In this document: positions 7,323-7,747 of the stretch, piece by piece
Layout: each line of letters begins with the position of its first letter
Numbering within the stretch: position 1 is the stretch's first letter
Assembly: GCA_031279155.1 (NCBI GenBank)
Contig: JAITJB010000294.1
Coordinates: forward strand, 1 to 7,747
Source of the DNA: Deltaproteobacteria bacterium
Lineage (GTDB): Bacteria; Desulfobacterota; Desulfarculia; Adiutricales; Adiutricaceae
Direction: 5' to 3'
DNA: 7,747 bases
Position numbers and translations under genes: made by a program
The notes under the pieces: generated by a model
What the model was told of the DNA's origin: nothing
The model's database searches: none
The model's input: the letters and a program-made list of their open reading frames with translations, nothing else

Positions 7323-7368
7323 GCCAAGCCGCCTGTTGGGCGCAAAGCGTCCAACAGGCGGCTTTGGC
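7323..7368 (+). terminator. Very strong hairpin; terminator-like on the plus strand, alternatively an oriT or recombination structure
   Basis: The left arm GCCAAGCCGCCTGTTGG (7323-7339) pairs with CCAACAGGCGGCTTTGGC (7351-7368) with a single bulged T. The stem continues inward (G-T, then CGC with GCG) to a three-base AAA loop, giving about 21 pairs. On the plus strand it is followed by CTTTTAAC, a short T run; on the minus strand it is followed by AGTAAGGGAG, with none. No plus-strand gene is seen just upstream, so a simple terminator role is odd. It lies about 100 bases upstream of the relaxase start. Confidence 0.5.
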
Positions 7369-7394
7369 CTTTTAACTAGTCGTTTTTATAACGA

Positions 7395-7437
7395 GGGCAA
7401 GATCAATGCTAAGCTCAACAAGCCTTATCACTTGCCC
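7395..7437 (-). terminator. Possible terminator hairpin after the histone H1-like gene
   Basis: GGGCAAG (7395-7401) and CTTGCCC (7431-7437) form a 7-bp GC-rich stem around a long interior containing a weaker AAGGCT/AGCTT pairing. It begins five bases after the minus-strand stop at 7443. No good T run follows on the minus strand (TCGTTATAAAAACG), so the role is uncertain. Confidence 0.3.
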
Positions 7438-7442
7438 CCACG

Positions 7443-7747
7443 TCATTTTTTGGTAACGGTTGTCGTAGCAGCCTTGCCGCCCCTGGAGCCTGGCCCGGTC
7501 TTTGGGGTAGTAGTTGTGGTGGCCTTAGCCTTAGTAGCAGCGGCGGCCTTCGCCTTAGTAGCGGCAGCTGTCTTAGCCTTAGTATCGGCGGCCTTCGCCT
7601 TAGTAGCGGCAGCTGTCTTAGCCTTAGTATCGGCGGCCTTCGCTTTAGTAGCGGCAGCTGTCTTAGCCTTAGTATCGGCGGCCTTTGCCTTAGTAGCGGC
7701 AGCTGTCTTAGCCTTAGTATCGGCGGCCTTCGCCTTAGTAGCGGCAG
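7443..7747 (-). CDS. Histone H1-like Ala/Lys-rich repeat protein, C-terminal part (start beyond window)
   Basis: The minus strand is open from the right edge to a TGA at 7443-7445, giving 100 complete codons with no start inside the window. The product is almost entirely Ala, Lys and Thr. It repeats a 15-residue unit, KAKAADTKAKTAAAT (4 Lys, 7 Ala, 3 Thr, 1 Asp), then ends in a Thr-rich stretch, PKTGPGSRGGKAA and a terminal TKK. Such low-complexity basic tails are known from bacterial H1-like proteins and AlgP-type regulators, which bind DNA non-specifically and help compact the nucleoid. A DNA-binding role is therefore inferred from composition, not from a domain. Differences between repeat copies are synonymous in this frame. 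The plus-strand reading of the repeats is hydrophobic (AFALVAAAV) and less plausible. Repeat number may vary between strains. Confidence 0.75.
   Translation of the reverse strand, partial: AATKAKAADTKAKTAAATKAKAADTKAKTAAATKAKAADTKAKTAAATKAKAADTKAKTAAATKAKAAAATKAKATTTTTPKTGPGSRGGKAATTTVTKK
7546..7747 (-). repeat. 45-bp tandem repeats, four full copies and one partial
   Basis: Full units lie at 7546-7590, 7591-7635, 7636-7680 and 7681-7725, with a 22-base partial at 7726-7747 that runs off the window. The copies are identical except for one base in the third (C to T at 7644) and one in the fourth (C to T at 7686). Both changes are silent in the minus-strand protein. A diverged version precedes them at about 7521-7545. 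Each unit is itself roughly a doubled, diverged shorter unit, since (T)TAGCCTTAGTA recurs within it. Confidence 0.9.

Noticed and set aside
7501..7747. Plus-strand open frame through the 45-bp repeats (AFALVAAAV-type hydrophobic repeat)
   Set aside because: The minus-strand reading gives a classic Lys/Ala-rich H1-like tail with a natural basic C-terminus and stop. The plus-strand reading lacks a credible start and ribosome binding site.
7546..7747. CRISPR-like array
   Set aside because: The units are directly contiguous 45-bp tandem copies with no unique spacers, and they are coding.

Overview
The window looks like a bacterial chromosome segment, probably from a Gram-negative, proteobacteria-like organism. 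It carries a type II secretion/type IV pilus assembly ATPase, a proteobacterial-style RecN and an Ala/Lys-rich histone H1-like tail protein. Taxonomy beyond that is a guess. A Desulfobacterota (deltaproteobacterial) host would fit, but nothing here proves it.

Layout. Positions 1-3989 are a tightly packed, plus-strand housekeeping block of moderate GC. It holds the C-terminal part of a GspE/PilB-family ATPase (cut by the left edge), a complete recN, a hairpin terminator, and a 12-segment major facilitator superfamily (MFS) permease starting at GTG. Positions 3990-4133 form a repeat-bearing spacer with a four-copy 13-bp tandem array and two CGACATTAC copies. Positions 4134-5279 hold a strikingly AT-rich plus-strand ORF. 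It reads as an IS1634/IS4-type transposase whose N- and C-terminal parts are recognisable but whose catalytic core has been deleted or replaced, while the reading frame stays open. Converging on it, 5329-7224 (minus) encodes a 631-residue MobV/Pre-type relaxase. Its active-site pattern is intact, and it is fused to a primase-like module (CHC2/DUF3991-like plus a degenerate Toprim). Positions 7225-7442 are a non-coding spacer dominated by a very strong hairpin. Positions 7443-7747 (minus) are the C-terminal end of a histone H1-like protein built from near-identical 45-bp repeats; its start lies beyond the window.

How it fits together. The core genes (ATPase, recN, permease) show no obvious functional link beyond co-orientation. 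The central 4.0-7.3 kb stretch looks like acquired DNA: a transposase derivative of foreign composition next to a single-gene mobilisation module (relaxase plus primase-like domain, with a hairpin-rich spacer upstream where an oriT would be expected). The most interesting items are the relaxase-primase fusion with its candidate oriT, and the intact ORF of a transposase that appears to have lost its catalytic residues.
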